NCBI RefSeq assembly: GCF_000265465.1
Contig: NC_018016.1
Location: 1,059,501-1,123,500 of the forward strand
Direction of reading: 5' to 3'
From: Ornithobacterium rhinotracheale DSM 15997
GTDB lineage: Bacteria > Bacteroidota > Bacteroidia > Flavobacteriales > Weeksellaceae
DNA length: 64,000 bases
The notes beneath the pieces are model-generated. The model was not told the DNA's origin. It saw only the letters and a program-made list of their open reading frames with translations, and searched no databases. A program made the position numbers and the translations under genes. Shown here in pieces: positions 53,436 to 62,996 of the stretch (positions within the stretch are counted from its first letter, which is position 1; each line of letters starts with the position of its first letter).

Positions 53436-54674
53436 ATGAAAAGAAATATGATGAGATTTTTTAGTGTGCTGCTTTTATTCGCGTTTATGATAATTGGTTG
53501 TTCGCGTAAGGCTGAAAGGAATACAAGTAGTGATAAAGTTGCTGAAGTTGAGAAAAGTGAAGTAGTACCTATTATCAACGTTTTTTTAGAAAATTCAGGT
53601 AGTATGGATGGTTATGTTGAGGGGGTGACAGAGTTTGAACAATCTATTTATAGCCTTTTGAGTGATATTCGAATTTCTAAAGTTTCGGACAGCTTGAATT
53701 TATTTTACATAAATAGTAATATAATCCCTCAGGGGAGTGACGTTGAGTCTTTCATAAATAACTTGGATTCTAAATCTTTTAGGGATAAGGGAGGAAATAG
53801 AAGCTCGTCTGATTTTTCGGATGTTTTGAAAAAAGTTTTGGAAGAAACCAGTAAAAATGAAGTTTCAATTTTCATTTCTGACTGTATTTTTTCGCCAGGT
53901 AAGGATAGTAATGCTGCGGAATATCTAATTAATCAGCAGATCGGGATAAAAAATGCTTTTGCTTCAGCTTTGCAGATTAACTCACGAATGTCTGTTGTTG
54001 TGTTGCAATTAAATTCAAAGTTTAAAGGTAGTTATTATAATATTAATGACGAGCCAGTTGATTTTGATGGAGAACGACCATTTTATATCTGGTTTATGGG
54101 GAGTCATAAATATTTGAAGAATATATTTAGTAAAGTTAATATAGGGAAATTAAAAGGGGGAAGTGTGCAAAATATCTTTGTGCAAATTCCAGAAATCGAA
54201 AAATTAAAATATGGTTTGTTGAGATATCCTAAAAAAGGAAATTTCACACAAGTTGATTATAATACGATTGAAGATGCAAAATATAATGCAGCGACAGGAG
54301 GTTTTATGTTTGCGGTTGGTGTAGATTTTTCAGATGTACTGTTGGGTGATAAGTATTTATTGGACCTAGATAATTACGAAGTTAGCGATAAAGGATATCG
54401 TATAGATGTATCAAAACAAAGAGAAGGGAAATATACTCATAATATATTGTTTAGTACTGATAGAAAAATAATTCCAATGTCAGTAATCCGAGTTGTTTTG
54501 AAGAATGAATTTCCTAAATGGGTTGAGTCTTCCAATGATGATGTAGGTGTAGACATCCAATCTAAAGACTCCCAAGGTAAAACCTTTGGGTTGAAATATT
54601 TGCTTGGTGGTGTTTATGATGCATATGAACAAGATGGGTGTTTTATGAAATTTAAGATAAATGTAAAAAGTTAA
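53436..54674 (+). CDS. VWA-like domain lipoprotein
   Basis: The start is ATG 53436 (or ATG 53448/53451). Lipobox MIIGC puts the lipid on Cys22. The mature protein starts with a low-complexity linker, then VPIINVFLENSGSMDGYVEG, a von Willebrand A MIDAS-like strand in which the first Asp is replaced by Glu52 (E-N-S-G-S), followed by ILFISD-like VSIFISDC as the later strand. The C-terminal half is beta-rich. Such domains act as metal-dependent docking modules. It is the first gene of the operon; the lipid anchor places it in the envelope. Confidence 0.7.
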   Translation: MKRNMMRFFSVLLLFAFMIIGCSRKAERNTSSDKVAEVEKSEVVPIINVFLENSGSMDGYVEGVTEFEQSIYSLLSDIRISKVSDSLNLFYINSNIIPQGSDVESFINNLDSKSFRDKGGNRSSSDFSDVLKKVLEETSKNEVSIFISDCIFSPGKDSNAAEYLINQQIGIKNAFASALQINSRMSVVVLQLNSKFKGSYYNINDEPVDFDGERPFYIWFMGSHKYLKNIFSKVNIGKLKGGSVQNIFVQIPEIEKLKYGLLRYPKKGNFTQVDYNTIEDAKYNAATGGFMFAVGVDFSDVLLGDKYLLDLDNYEVSDKGYRIDVSKQREGKYTHNILFSTDRKIIPMSVIRVVLKNEFPKWVESSNDDVGVDIQSKDSQGKTFGLKYLLGGVYDAYEQDGCFMKFKINVKS

Positions 54675-54675
54675 T

Positions 54676-55149
54676 ATGGATTTTTTTAGAATTGTTTTTA
54701 GTTGGTTTAATGGCTTATATAGTCAGGAGTTTTATGATTTTTTATCTGGATGGAGTTGTTTTAATCAAGATTACTCCAATGTAGAATATTTTACAAGGAT
54801 TGGTTTATTTACTATTGTTACGACATTAATTTTTGTATATGTTTTTTATTATGTTATTAATCATCCGAGGTTTTCGAGATGGTATCATTGGCTTATATCA
54901 TTGATCGTTTCTTCACTCATTAATTTTGTTTGGAGTTATGTTTACGTATATAATTTAGTTTATTCAGGCGTTGTAGAAGATTGTTTGCTTTATAGAAAAA
55001 ACGAAAATGGTGAAGATATCCAGTTAATTACTGGAACTGATTTTTTTGGTTTAGCTTTTACTGTAGCAATTTTTACTGCATTTCTCTTCTTATTGTTTTC
55101 AATTGTTCTAAAGTGGAAGAGTAGAAACGCTAAGCATTGTCCATTTTAA
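54676..55149 (+). CDS. Three-TM membrane protein
   Basis: 157 residues, starting one base after the VWA gene stop. TM segments about 36-58, 72-94 and 127-149. The N-terminal 30 residues contain Trp/Phe-rich FSWFNGLYSQEF. No known family; its position between the VWA lipoprotein and the FtsZ-like gene makes it a likely membrane anchor or platform of the system. Confidence 0.6.
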   Translation: MDFFRIVFSWFNGLYSQEFYDFLSGWSCFNQDYSNVEYFTRIGLFTIVTTLIFVYVFYYVINHPRFSRWYHWLISLIVSSLINFVWSYVYVYNLVYSGVVEDCLLYRKNENGEDIQLITGTDFFGLAFTVAIFTAFLFLLFSIVLKWKSRNAKHCPF

Positions 55150-55163
55150 AAAAAAATCTAATT

Positions 55164-56618
55164 ATGAGTAAGTTATATGTTTTTGGAATAGGTGGAACTG
55201 GAGCGAGAGTGTTGAAATCTTTGACCATGTTACTCGCGGTAGGAGTGAAATTAGGTGCTAACGAAGTAGTGCCTATCATTATTGATCCGGATTTTTCTTG
55301 TGCGGATCTAACAAGAACAATCGATCAAATGAAAAGATATAAGAAAATTAGGGAGGCAATTTCCACAACACTGACTGATGCGAATAAAAATAGATTTTTT
55401 AAAACATTGGTAAATATAGATAATGTGAGCTTAACATTGACTGAAACAAGAGATAGGTCCTTTAGGGACTACATAGGATATTCTCATATGCAAAACGATG
55501 AACTTAAATCGAATTATGCATTGACATCAATGTTGTTTTCTGATAAAAATCTGAATTCGAATATGAATGTTGGGTTTAAAGGTAACCCTAATATAGGAAG
55601 TGTTGTATTGAATCAGTTTTTGCAGTCTGATGAGTTTATGAATTTTGCATCCAGTTTTGAAGATGGTGATTCAATTTTTGTTGTGAGTTCAATTTTTGGT
55701 GGTACTGGAGCCAGTGGCTTCCCTCTGTTGGTTAAGAATTTAAGAAATCTGCCTGATACAATCCCTAATCATAATTTGATTAAGAATGCTGTAATTGGAG
55801 CCTTAAGTGTTTTGCCGTATTTTAGAGTTTCTAAAGATGAAAGCAGTGAAATTGATTCCTCTTCATTTATCTCAAAAACAAAAGCAGCGTTAAGCTACTA
55901 TGATAGAAATTTGAACGAAGTAAATGTTGTTTATTACATTTCTGATAATTTGACAAAAGAATACGATAACTCAGAGGGAGGAACTCAACAAAAAAATGCA
56001 GCTCATTTTGTTGAGTTAGCATCAGCCTTATCTATTATTGATTTCTCATTCATGTCTAGAGATAATTTAGTTGTAATTAATGGAGTGCCCCAAGAGATAA
56101 CTTACAAAGAGTTTGGCGTAAATGATCAGGTTGAAAACTTAATCTTCAATAATTTAAGTGAAGAGGTTAATTCGATGGTTCAGCGAAAAATGTTGCAATA
56201 TCAACTTTTTGTAAAATACATAAAAAATCAGATTTCGGATAGTGCTGAAAAACAAACTTGGAGTAAAGATAGTGGTTTGGGCAGAGATTTTATCACTTCT
56301 AATTTTTTCCAATCAACTCTTAATGATTTTAACATGAATTATCTTGAATGGTTAAGGGAAATGTCTACAAATAGACGAGGTTTTTCACCTTTTAGCGATG
56401 AAGATGAGAAAAAAGGGCTTTTTCATATAATGAGTGGTGTAGATCCTAAGAAATTAGGTTTTTTTGGTTTAGGGAAAGACAATTATACTTTGTTTGATGA
56501 TTCTCTTAATACCGAAGTCCAAAATGTTTCTAAGTTGTTAAATCAAGAATCAAAATTTTTTGAATTGTTCTATCGAGCTACAGATTCTTTAATTAATAAA
56601 AAATTTAATGTTAAATAA
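55164..56618 (+). CDS. Tubulin/FtsZ-like protein (Tubulin_2 type)
   Basis: The start at 55164 (MSKLYVFGIGGTGARVLKSL) is chosen because it begins the nucleotide fold; an earlier codon is open but overlaps the previous gene. 484 residues. GIGGTGARV (residues 8-16) is the first Gly-rich phosphate loop; SSIFGGTGASGFPLL (about 175-189) is the tubulin signature-like G-G-T-G-x-S-G. A D-P-D at 41-43 may follow strand 2. There is no membrane segment. The family has been predicted to form GTP-dependent filaments at membranes. The C-terminal 150 residues are helical and not assigned. Confidence 0.8.
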   Translation: MSKLYVFGIGGTGARVLKSLTMLLAVGVKLGANEVVPIIIDPDFSCADLTRTIDQMKRYKKIREAISTTLTDANKNRFFKTLVNIDNVSLTLTETRDRSFRDYIGYSHMQNDELKSNYALTSMLFSDKNLNSNMNVGFKGNPNIGSVVLNQFLQSDEFMNFASSFEDGDSIFVVSSIFGGTGASGFPLLVKNLRNLPDTIPNHNLIKNAVIGALSVLPYFRVSKDESSEIDSSSFISKTKAALSYYDRNLNEVNVVYYISDNLTKEYDNSEGGTQQKNAAHFVELASALSIIDFSFMSRDNLVVINGVPQEITYKEFGVNDQVENLIFNNLSEEVNSMVQRKMLQYQLFVKYIKNQISDSAEKQTWSKDSGLGRDFITSNFFQSTLNDFNMNYLEWLREMSTNRRGFSPFSDEDEKKGLFHIMSGVDPKKLGFFGLGKDNYTLFDDSLNTEVQNVSKLLNQESKFFELFYRATDSLINKKFNVK

Positions 56619-56620
56619 CT

Positions 56621-59600
56621 ATGTCTTACGTATTTAGGCTACACGATGATGGTGTAAACACTATAACAGGATGGGGGAACTCAACAAAGTATGGAGCTCA
56701 GACAATTTCTAAAATTATTGATCCAGATGGAGCTAAAGCCAGCAGGGAAATAACTTCTATTCCATCACCTTTTGCAAGAATCGATTTAATGAAGACTGCA
56801 TTTAAATCTGTAGTTTCTTCTGGTAACCTTGAGGGAGATACGATATACCATAAAATGGTGTCAGACGCTTTTGACGTTGGACAAATATTTTTTGAGATTG
56901 ATAAGTATAGTGACTTCATAGAGATTGTTGAGTGGGACAAGGAAAGAGATTTAAGACAATTATTAAACTCTAATGTAGTTGGACACAAACAACTTGCTGA
57001 AAGTTATCGAGTCTTTTTGGAGCAAGATGCTAGAGTTTTAAATTTTGATAGGTTAAAAAAGTTGTATTTCCTAAATTATACAAAAGGAGTGCGCGAAATA
57101 AATATTATTGGGGCGACATCTCCAGCTACACTTTTTTTTACAAGCGCCAATAATTTACAGGCAGTAGGTGAAAAGATACACTTTGGGAAAGATAAACCTT
57201 TCGATGAAAAATATGCACCACTATATTCAAGAGATATAGAGTACCAAAAATTTTGGTATATGATGAAGAGGTATATTCCAGAGTTTACCAATCTATTTAC
57301 TGAGGTTTCTGATTATTTAGAAAAAAGTTTTGAGCTGTTATCTGATTCAGATAGAGATGCGATACAAAATATGAGAAGAGAGGACTTTTTAGCATTAAAT
57401 GAAGTGCAAATAGGTCCAGGTAATAGTGTACAGATTCTAGATACAGAAGATTTTATACTAAGGAAAAGAACACAAGATTTATCTAAAATTTCAGATGAAA
57501 GTGATTTTGCTATAAGTTCAACGATTGATAACAATGGGCTTAAGCCATTGGTCTTGCCTATTGAGAAATTTACAAAGCCTTATAAATATGTAAACGATAC
57601 TTGGGTGGCAGATAATTGCGCTCCTTTGTTGGATGGTAGGTCTTTGGATAACAGAGTTTTGCCATTTGAAGGGACTAGGTATCCATATCTTACTATTGGA
57701 GATTTTTTAGAGTCTAAGATTGTTGAAATTCCATCAAAAATAAATAAAACTAGTTTTTTTGATGGGCATTATCATGGAAATAATGAGCATGTTGGTTATT
57801 TATTACCAATTAAAAAAGAATTTTTTAAATATTTCACTCCAAAGGATTTGATGGGGGAGGTTGAGAATGGTAAAAAAATGTTTGAAATAAAACAAGAGTT
57901 ACAAGGAAATGCTGTTTCTGTAACCCTTAGAATACCAGTAAGAAAAAATTTCATTGAGTATCAAAAAACGTATTTTAGAGGAAATGTTTTAGAAGGATTT
58001 CAAGAAAGAGATGGTAGGATTGTAAATCTTGAATTTGATTTAGCCGTTTTACCAAATTTTTCATTTAAAGAAGAGTCGTCTGCAAATTATAGAGTTGTTT
58101 TTAATGCTGATTTTGAAAGATTTAATGATTTTAAATTGGGGCTTTATAAGGGCGGAGAATGCTTGCCAGAAGATTCTATAAAAACAGCATTAAGAAATGA
58201 AACTGTTAGTGGAGCTAAAAAAACAGGTGTGTTTTCATTTAAAAGAAATTTTGATTTTATTACACTAAGCAATGAAAGAAACGATGTGAATTTTGTAGTT
58301 GTTCCTAAATTTAGAGAAACAGCCGTCCCGACTAAAGAATTTGAATTTGCTATTGATTTAGGTACAACAAATACACATGTTCAATATAGAATAGACAATG
58401 GGGTTTCCTTCCCTCTTAACATTAGAGAAGAAAATACACTAATTTCTTATCTATCTAACCCTACTGATGAAGTTAGAGATATATTTGATAAAGATTTGTT
58501 GCCTCAAACCATTGAAGATAAAGTCTTTCCAATAAGAACAGCATTGTCTGAGGCTCAATCAACAGATTGGAATGCTACCGTTTGGCCTCTTGGTTTGTAC
58601 AATATCCCATTTTTGTTCCAGAAAAAAACAGAGAATGGATATAATAAAACTTATACCAATCTAAAGTGGGGTATCGATGAAGTCGGAAAAGCAAGACTGA
58701 AAGCGTTTATTGATAACTTGATGTTTATTTTAAGAAATAAAGTCTTAAGAGATAATGGCGTTTTAGAAAGAACAAAGATAAAATGGTTTTATCCAATAAG
58801 CATGAGTCAAGTTCAAAAGGCGCTTATGTCTGAACTTTGGAAAGAATCCTATGAAGAGTATTTCTTAGGGGATACAGGAAATGTTTCTAGCATGAACGAA
58901 TCTATTTCGCCATATTATTATTTCAAAGAAGATTTGTTAAACTTTTCAACATTTGTAAACATAGATATAGGAGGGGAAACATCTGATATTGTGATTGCCG
59001 ATCCAAATGGGGTGAGAAAAATATCTTCCGTAAGATTTGCATCTAATTCTATTTTTGGAAATGTAGTTGTAAGAAGAGCGGGATTGATCCAAAGTGGAAT
59101 CTTGAAAAATTTTAAGGATAAATATAAAGATCTCTTATCGAGTAATAATTTTGGTGAGCTTGGAAATGTATTGAATACTTTTGTAGAGTCAGGCGATTCT
59201 GCAGATCTTGCTTCTTTTCTGTTTTCATTATCAAGTAACAAAGCAATAGTAGATAAAGAATTGTCTCGAATATTTGATTTTAATAGATTACTTGCCGAGG
59301 ATAGTAATTTTAAAATTATATTTATAATTTTCTATGCTGCTCATATTTATCATTTAGCGAGTCTTATGAAAGCCTCAGATATTGAAAAGCCGAATAACAT
59401 TGGTTTTAGTGGAAATGGTTCTAAGGTATTAAAGTGTATCACGCCAGATATTCAAACTCTAGAAAAATTTACCAATAAAATTTTCAATGAAATTTATGGA
59501 GATAGTGATTCAAATATTCAATTAATCTTCAATAAAAATCCAAAGGAGGCTACATGCCTAGGAGGTCTTATGAGCAATAAAGAGAATGAGAATGTGCGAG

Positions 59601-59971
59601 ATCTTAGAGTTATGCTTGATGCGTCAACTATGGGCCAAATATCATCAGGATTTAAATTGGCTGATTTAAAGTCCGATGAATATTTAAAATCAGTTGAAGA
59701 TCAAGTCATCAATTTTTTAGAATTCATATGGGATTTGAATAGTTCATTCTCTTTTGAAGATAACTTTGGAGCCGATAGAAGAACTGTAGATCTTTTCAGA
59801 GACGAGTCTAGGGAAAACATAAAGAATTATATTTCTAACAAACTCCGTCAAAATACAGAGGGCATGAACGAAGATGAAATTTTAGAAGAAACACTTTTCT
59901 TTTATCCTCTCTCAGCAATGTTCTATGAGTTATCCAATAAAATATATCAAAACCTTAACCAACAGTCATGA
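56621..59971 (+). CDS. Large protein with actin/Hsp70-type ATPase domain
   Basis: 1116 residues. The first about 570 have no family I can name; a repeated theme is beta-rich with the opening YVFRLHDDG and TSIPSPFARIDL. From about 575 it has the actin/Hsp70 ATPase fold: phosphate-1 EFAIDLGTTNTHVQYRI, phosphate-2 FVNIDIGGETSDIVIAD (about 776-792) and adenosine motif NIGFSGNGSKVL (about 925-936). All three nucleotide motifs are intact, so it is likely an active ATPase. The gene starts 2 bases after the FtsZ-like stop. It resembles the Hsp70-like SrfB type in layout, which I suggest only as a comparison. Confidence 0.75.
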   Translation: MSYVFRLHDDGVNTITGWGNSTKYGAQTISKIIDPDGAKASREITSIPSPFARIDLMKTAFKSVVSSGNLEGDTIYHKMVSDAFDVGQIFFEIDKYSDFIEIVEWDKERDLRQLLNSNVVGHKQLAESYRVFLEQDARVLNFDRLKKLYFLNYTKGVREINIIGATSPATLFFTSANNLQAVGEKIHFGKDKPFDEKYAPLYSRDIEYQKFWYMMKRYIPEFTNLFTEVSDYLEKSFELLSDSDRDAIQNMRREDFLALNEVQIGPGNSVQILDTEDFILRKRTQDLSKISDESDFAISSTIDNNGLKPLVLPIEKFTKPYKYVNDTWVADNCAPLLDGRSLDNRVLPFEGTRYPYLTIGDFLESKIVEIPSKINKTSFFDGHYHGNNEHVGYLLPIKKEFFKYFTPKDLMGEVENGKKMFEIKQELQGNAVSVTLRIPVRKNFIEYQKTYFRGNVLEGFQERDGRIVNLEFDLAVLPNFSFKEESSANYRVVFNADFERFNDFKLGLYKGGECLPEDSIKTALRNETVSGAKKTGVFSFKRNFDFITLSNERNDVNFVVVPKFRETAVPTKEFEFAIDLGTTNTHVQYRIDNGVSFPLNIREENTLISYLSNPTDEVRDIFDKDLLPQTIEDKVFPIRTALSEAQSTDWNATVWPLGLYNIPFLFQKKTENGYNKTYTNLKWGIDEVGKARLKAFIDNLMFILRNKVLRDNGVLERTKIKWFYPISMSQVQKALMSELWKESYEEYFLGDTGNVSSMNESISPYYYFKEDLLNFSTFVNIDIGGETSDIVIADPNGVRKISSVRFASNSIFGNVVVRRAGLIQSGILKNFKDKYKDLLSSNNFGELGNVLNTFVESGDSADLASFLFSLSSNKAIVDKELSRIFDFNRLLAEDSNFKIIFIIFYAAHIYHLASLMKASDIEKPNNIGFSGNGSKVLKCITPDIQTLEKFTNKIFNEIYGDSDSNIQLIFNKNPKEATCLGGLMSNKENENVRDLRVMLDASTMGQISSGFKLADLKSDEYLKSVEDQVINFLEFIWDLNSSFSFEDNFGADRRTVDLFRDESRENIKNYISNKLRQNTEGMNEDEILEETLFFYPLSAMFYELSNKIYQNLNQQS

Positions 59972-60891
59972 GAGTGAAAAACTATCTAAAGTATATAATG
60001 TTTTGTTTATTTCTCGCTTCATCTTGTAGTAGAGGGGCAGAAAACAATAAGGCTATTACCTCGACACTTCAAGAGCAATTAGGCACGCAACAAAGAACAG
60101 GGGCGAGTTCAAGTATAAGAAAAAGTAAAAATGTTTCGGATGCATCAAAAGTAAAGCAAATGATAAAAAGTGAAAAAGATTTGTTTTTGTATTTTTTTGT
60201 ATTCTTGCTTTTTGCAGGGGTTTCGTATTTATATATTCTTTATTTCCTTAAAAAAAGAGATAATAGTCTTGAAAAAGATGATGATTCATTAGAATCGCAA
60301 AACCATGATAACTCTTTAGCCAATAATTCAAAATCAATTGATAATAGAGATGCAAGAGGGCTTCAAGATTTACAATCGAGTTTTGAAGATAAACTTAAAG
60401 AAGCAAAAAAAAGGCTTGAAAGTACAAATCTAAAGATTGAAGAACTAGAAGGTAGGGTGAAACAACTAGAAGAGAGTGTGAAAATTTTAGAAGAAAAAGC
60501 TACTGCACAAGAAGAAGCTACAGCTATTTTTTCGGAGCAAAAAAATGATGAAGACACCTCTCATACAAAAGAAAATGAGTCTGTAGAAAAAATCTATTTA
60601 GGAAGACGGAAAGGTGAGTTTTTGACAGAGTTCCCTTCACTAGAAAGCAGTAACGAAATTTACTATAAGATTATTAAGAAAGATGGAAATATAGGCTATT
60701 TTGAATTCTTTATTCCCAATATAGATAAATTAAATAATAATCCAGATGCAATTATCGATGGCGTAGGCGAGAGAGAAAATTACAATTGTTCGCATGTGAA
60801 AGAAATTAAAACCACTAAGTATGGAAAGGTAGAAAGTGTAGGTAATGGAAGATGGAAAATAATCGAAAAAGCAAAAATTGATTTAAAATAG
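59968..60891 (+). CDS. Coiled-coil lipoprotein with a TM segment
   Basis: 307 residues, start overlapping the previous stop by 4 bases (ATGA). Lipobox ASSC sets Cys20; a second hydrophobic segment FVFLLFAGVSYLYILYF is at about 70-92. A long coiled coil (about 120-185, with EELEGRVKQLEESVKILEEK) leads to a C-terminal domain of about 100 residues (KIYLGRRKGEFLTEF, then GNIGYFEFF). If both the lipid and the TM are used it would span the periplasm, or the N-terminus is a plain signal-anchor. Confidence 0.6.
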   Translation: MRVKNYLKYIMFCLFLASSCSRGAENNKAITSTLQEQLGTQQRTGASSSIRKSKNVSDASKVKQMIKSEKDLFLYFFVFLLFAGVSYLYILYFLKKRDNSLEKDDDSLESQNHDNSLANNSKSIDNRDARGLQDLQSSFEDKLKEAKKRLESTNLKIEELEGRVKQLEESVKILEEKATAQEEATAIFSEQKNDEDTSHTKENESVEKIYLGRRKGEFLTEFPSLESSNEIYYKIIKKDGNIGYFEFFIPNIDKLNNNPDAIIDGVGERENYNCSHVKEIKTTKYGKVESVGNGRWKIIEKAKIDLK

Positions 60892-60892
60892 G

Positions 60893-62365
60893 ATGACACA
60901 TAATTTTTTAATAACGATCTGTGTGATTGTGATTCTTTTAATACAACTCAATTACTTCATCTCGTTGTGGCGAAAAATAAGCAAGTATAGAGACTTGTTT
61001 ATTTATAGAAAAATTGACTATGAGCAAGAGAACGATGAGGTGATAGGGATTAGAATGACTGATGCTAAAAGTGAAACGACAAAAAGCATTTTAGACCAAA
61101 TTAATCAATATCTTTCAAAAAATGTAGGAAGAGCAAACGATTTTTATTTAATAAAAGACATTGTTGACAGAAAATGCGATTCAATTGAAGATGAAATAGA
61201 AACTCAAGTTCCAATGCCGTTATATTTAGGACTAATGGGAACAATGATTGGAGTTTTATTAGGTATTTATGAATTAATCTCCTCAAGAGGCCTATCAAGC
61301 TTGTTGAGTGGTGGAGATAGTTCTGAAGCAGCCTCTGGAGTAGAATCACTACTGTCTGGTGTAGCCTTAGCAATGATTGCAAGCTTTTTCGGTGTGCTTT
61401 TGACAACCTTAGGTGCCAGTATTTTGAAAAAAACTAAAGTAAAGGTTGAAGATAATAGAAATAATTTTTTAAGTTGGATTCAAGCAGAACTCTTACCAAA
61501 TTTATCATCAGGCCTTTCGCAGGTCCTAGATAAAATGACAGATAATTTATTGAAGTTCAATAAAACCTTTTCACAAAACACGGATGAGTTAAGAGATATC
61601 TTATCAACAGTAAATGTTACATATGAAAGTAATGTGGAAGTGTTGGAAGCTATTAATTCGTTAAATATAAAGAAGTTGGCAATGACCAATGTAATGGTTT
61701 TTGATAAACTGGAAAGCTGTACAGATGATTTGGAAAGATTTTCTAATTATATGTTTTCAGTTAATGAATATTTAAGTAATGTTCGATCCCTAAATGATAA
61801 ATTAGACGAAAACGAAAATAGAACAAAACTTATTGAAGAACTAGCTGATTATTTCAAAAAAGAAAGATCAAACTTTAATAATTGGAATTCCGGAGTAACA
61901 AAGGCTGTTGTTGAAGTGTCCCATGAATTGGAAAAATCGGTTTATAACCTTAAAGATTTTGCCGATAATCAAATGAACACTTATTTATCTACCCTAATTG
62001 AGACACACAAAGTTTTTTTAGATAGTTTAGATAAAGTTAGAGAAAGAGAGGTAGCTTTAATAACGAAAAGTTCGCATGATTTTGAAACTATAGTAAAAGA
62101 AATCAAAGGTATTGCTGATATAAAAGAAGTTTTGGTTGAATTTATAAAACAATCAAAAGAGCAAAAGCAGGAATTGGTGAACCTCACAAATTCAATAAAA
62201 TCTATAGAGAAGATTAGAGTAGAAGTAGTAGATGAAGTAAAGAAAAAAAGTCGCAAAAAGGAAAGCCCGCTAGAATCAATTAATGGTGATAAGGGTATTG
62301 AGGTGCAAAGAGAAAAAAAGACAAACAAGTTCAAAGAATGGTTTAAAAATATCTTTAAAATGTAA
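60893..62365 (+). CDS. MotA/TolQ/ExbB/ZorA-like channel protein with long coiled-coil tail
   Basis: 490 residues, one base after the previous stop. TM1 about 6-26; the MotA/ExbB core lies at about 108-178 with PMPLYLGLMGTMIGVLLGIY and GVESLLSGVALAMIASFFGV; the motif LMGTMIGV matches the G-L-x-G-T-x-x-G family signature. From about 185 there is a 250-residue region with heptad patterns, ending in a basic tail. ZorA of the Zorya anti-phage system has the same plan: channel plus long cytoplasmic tail. It should assemble as a pentamer around two copies of the following gene's TM. Confidence 0.78.
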   Translation: MTHNFLITICVIVILLIQLNYFISLWRKISKYRDLFIYRKIDYEQENDEVIGIRMTDAKSETTKSILDQINQYLSKNVGRANDFYLIKDIVDRKCDSIEDEIETQVPMPLYLGLMGTMIGVLLGIYELISSRGLSSLLSGGDSSEAASGVESLLSGVALAMIASFFGVLLTTLGASILKKTKVKVEDNRNNFLSWIQAELLPNLSSGLSQVLDKMTDNLLKFNKTFSQNTDELRDILSTVNVTYESNVEVLEAINSLNIKKLAMTNVMVFDKLESCTDDLERFSNYMFSVNEYLSNVRSLNDKLDENENRTKLIEELADYFKKERSNFNNWNSGVTKAVVEVSHELEKSVYNLKDFADNQMNTYLSTLIETHKVFLDSLDKVREREVALITKSSHDFETIVKEIKGIADIKEVLVEFIKQSKEQKQELVNLTNSIKSIEKIRVEVVDEVKKKSRKKESPLESINGDKGIEVQREKKTNKFKEWFKNIFKM

Positions 62366-62370
62366 CATAT

Positions 62371-62991
62371 ATGAAGAAAAAAAAAGAATCATTTTTTTGG
62401 GCTAGCTATTCAGATTTGATGACATCATTGTTTTTCATTATGCTAGTGCTTTTTATACTTTCGATTACATTGTTAAATAGCAATATAAAAGCAAAACAAG
62501 AGCAGCTAGATAAAATTACTGAAATTGAGCAAGCTACAAAAAATATTGATTCTACTTATTTTTGGTATAGTCCCACATACAAAAAACATATCTTGAAAAT
62601 AAATGTAAACTTTAAAAAAGGTAGTTCTGAACTGAAAAATGATATTGATTCATTAACCTTAGCTGGCTTGAAAAAAGCAGGGATTTCTATAAAAGATTTT
62701 ATAGAAAAAATATCAGAGGCTCATCCAGAAGTTCAGTACTTGTTAATCATTGAAGGGCAGGCGTCAAGAGATGATTATAAGTACAATTATGAGTTAAGTT
62801 ATAAGAGAGCCTTAGCTCTTAAAGATTATTGGGAAAAAACTGGATTAGATTTTGGGGAAAAATGTGAGGTTTTAATATCGGGAAGTGGAGATGGGACATA
62901 TAGTGGAACAGGATTTATGAGGGAAAAAGATGAGCCTAAAAATCAAAGATTTTTAATACATATATTACCCAAACCTGGAATTGTTAAATAA
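62371..62991 (+). CDS. MotB/ZorB-like protein with OmpA-type domain
   Basis: 206 residues, 5 bases after the previous gene. A single TM (about 16-36) contains the conserved proton-binding Asp15 in SYSDLMTSLFFIMLVLF. A short linker leads to an OmpA/MotB peptidoglycan-binding domain (about 75-200) with LIIEGQASRDD, NYELSYKRALALKDYW and NQRFLIHI. Together with the preceding gene it forms a stator-like, ion-driven unit. Confidence 0.85.
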   Translation: MKKKKESFFWASYSDLMTSLFFIMLVLFILSITLLNSNIKAKQEQLDKITEIEQATKNIDSTYFWYSPTYKKHILKINVNFKKGSSELKNDIDSLTLAGLKKAGISIKDFIEKISEAHPEVQYLLIIEGQASRDDYKYNYELSYKRALALKDYWEKTGLDFGEKCEVLISGSGDGTYSGTGFMREKDEPKNQRFLIHILPKPGIVK

Positions 62992-62996
62992 TTTAG

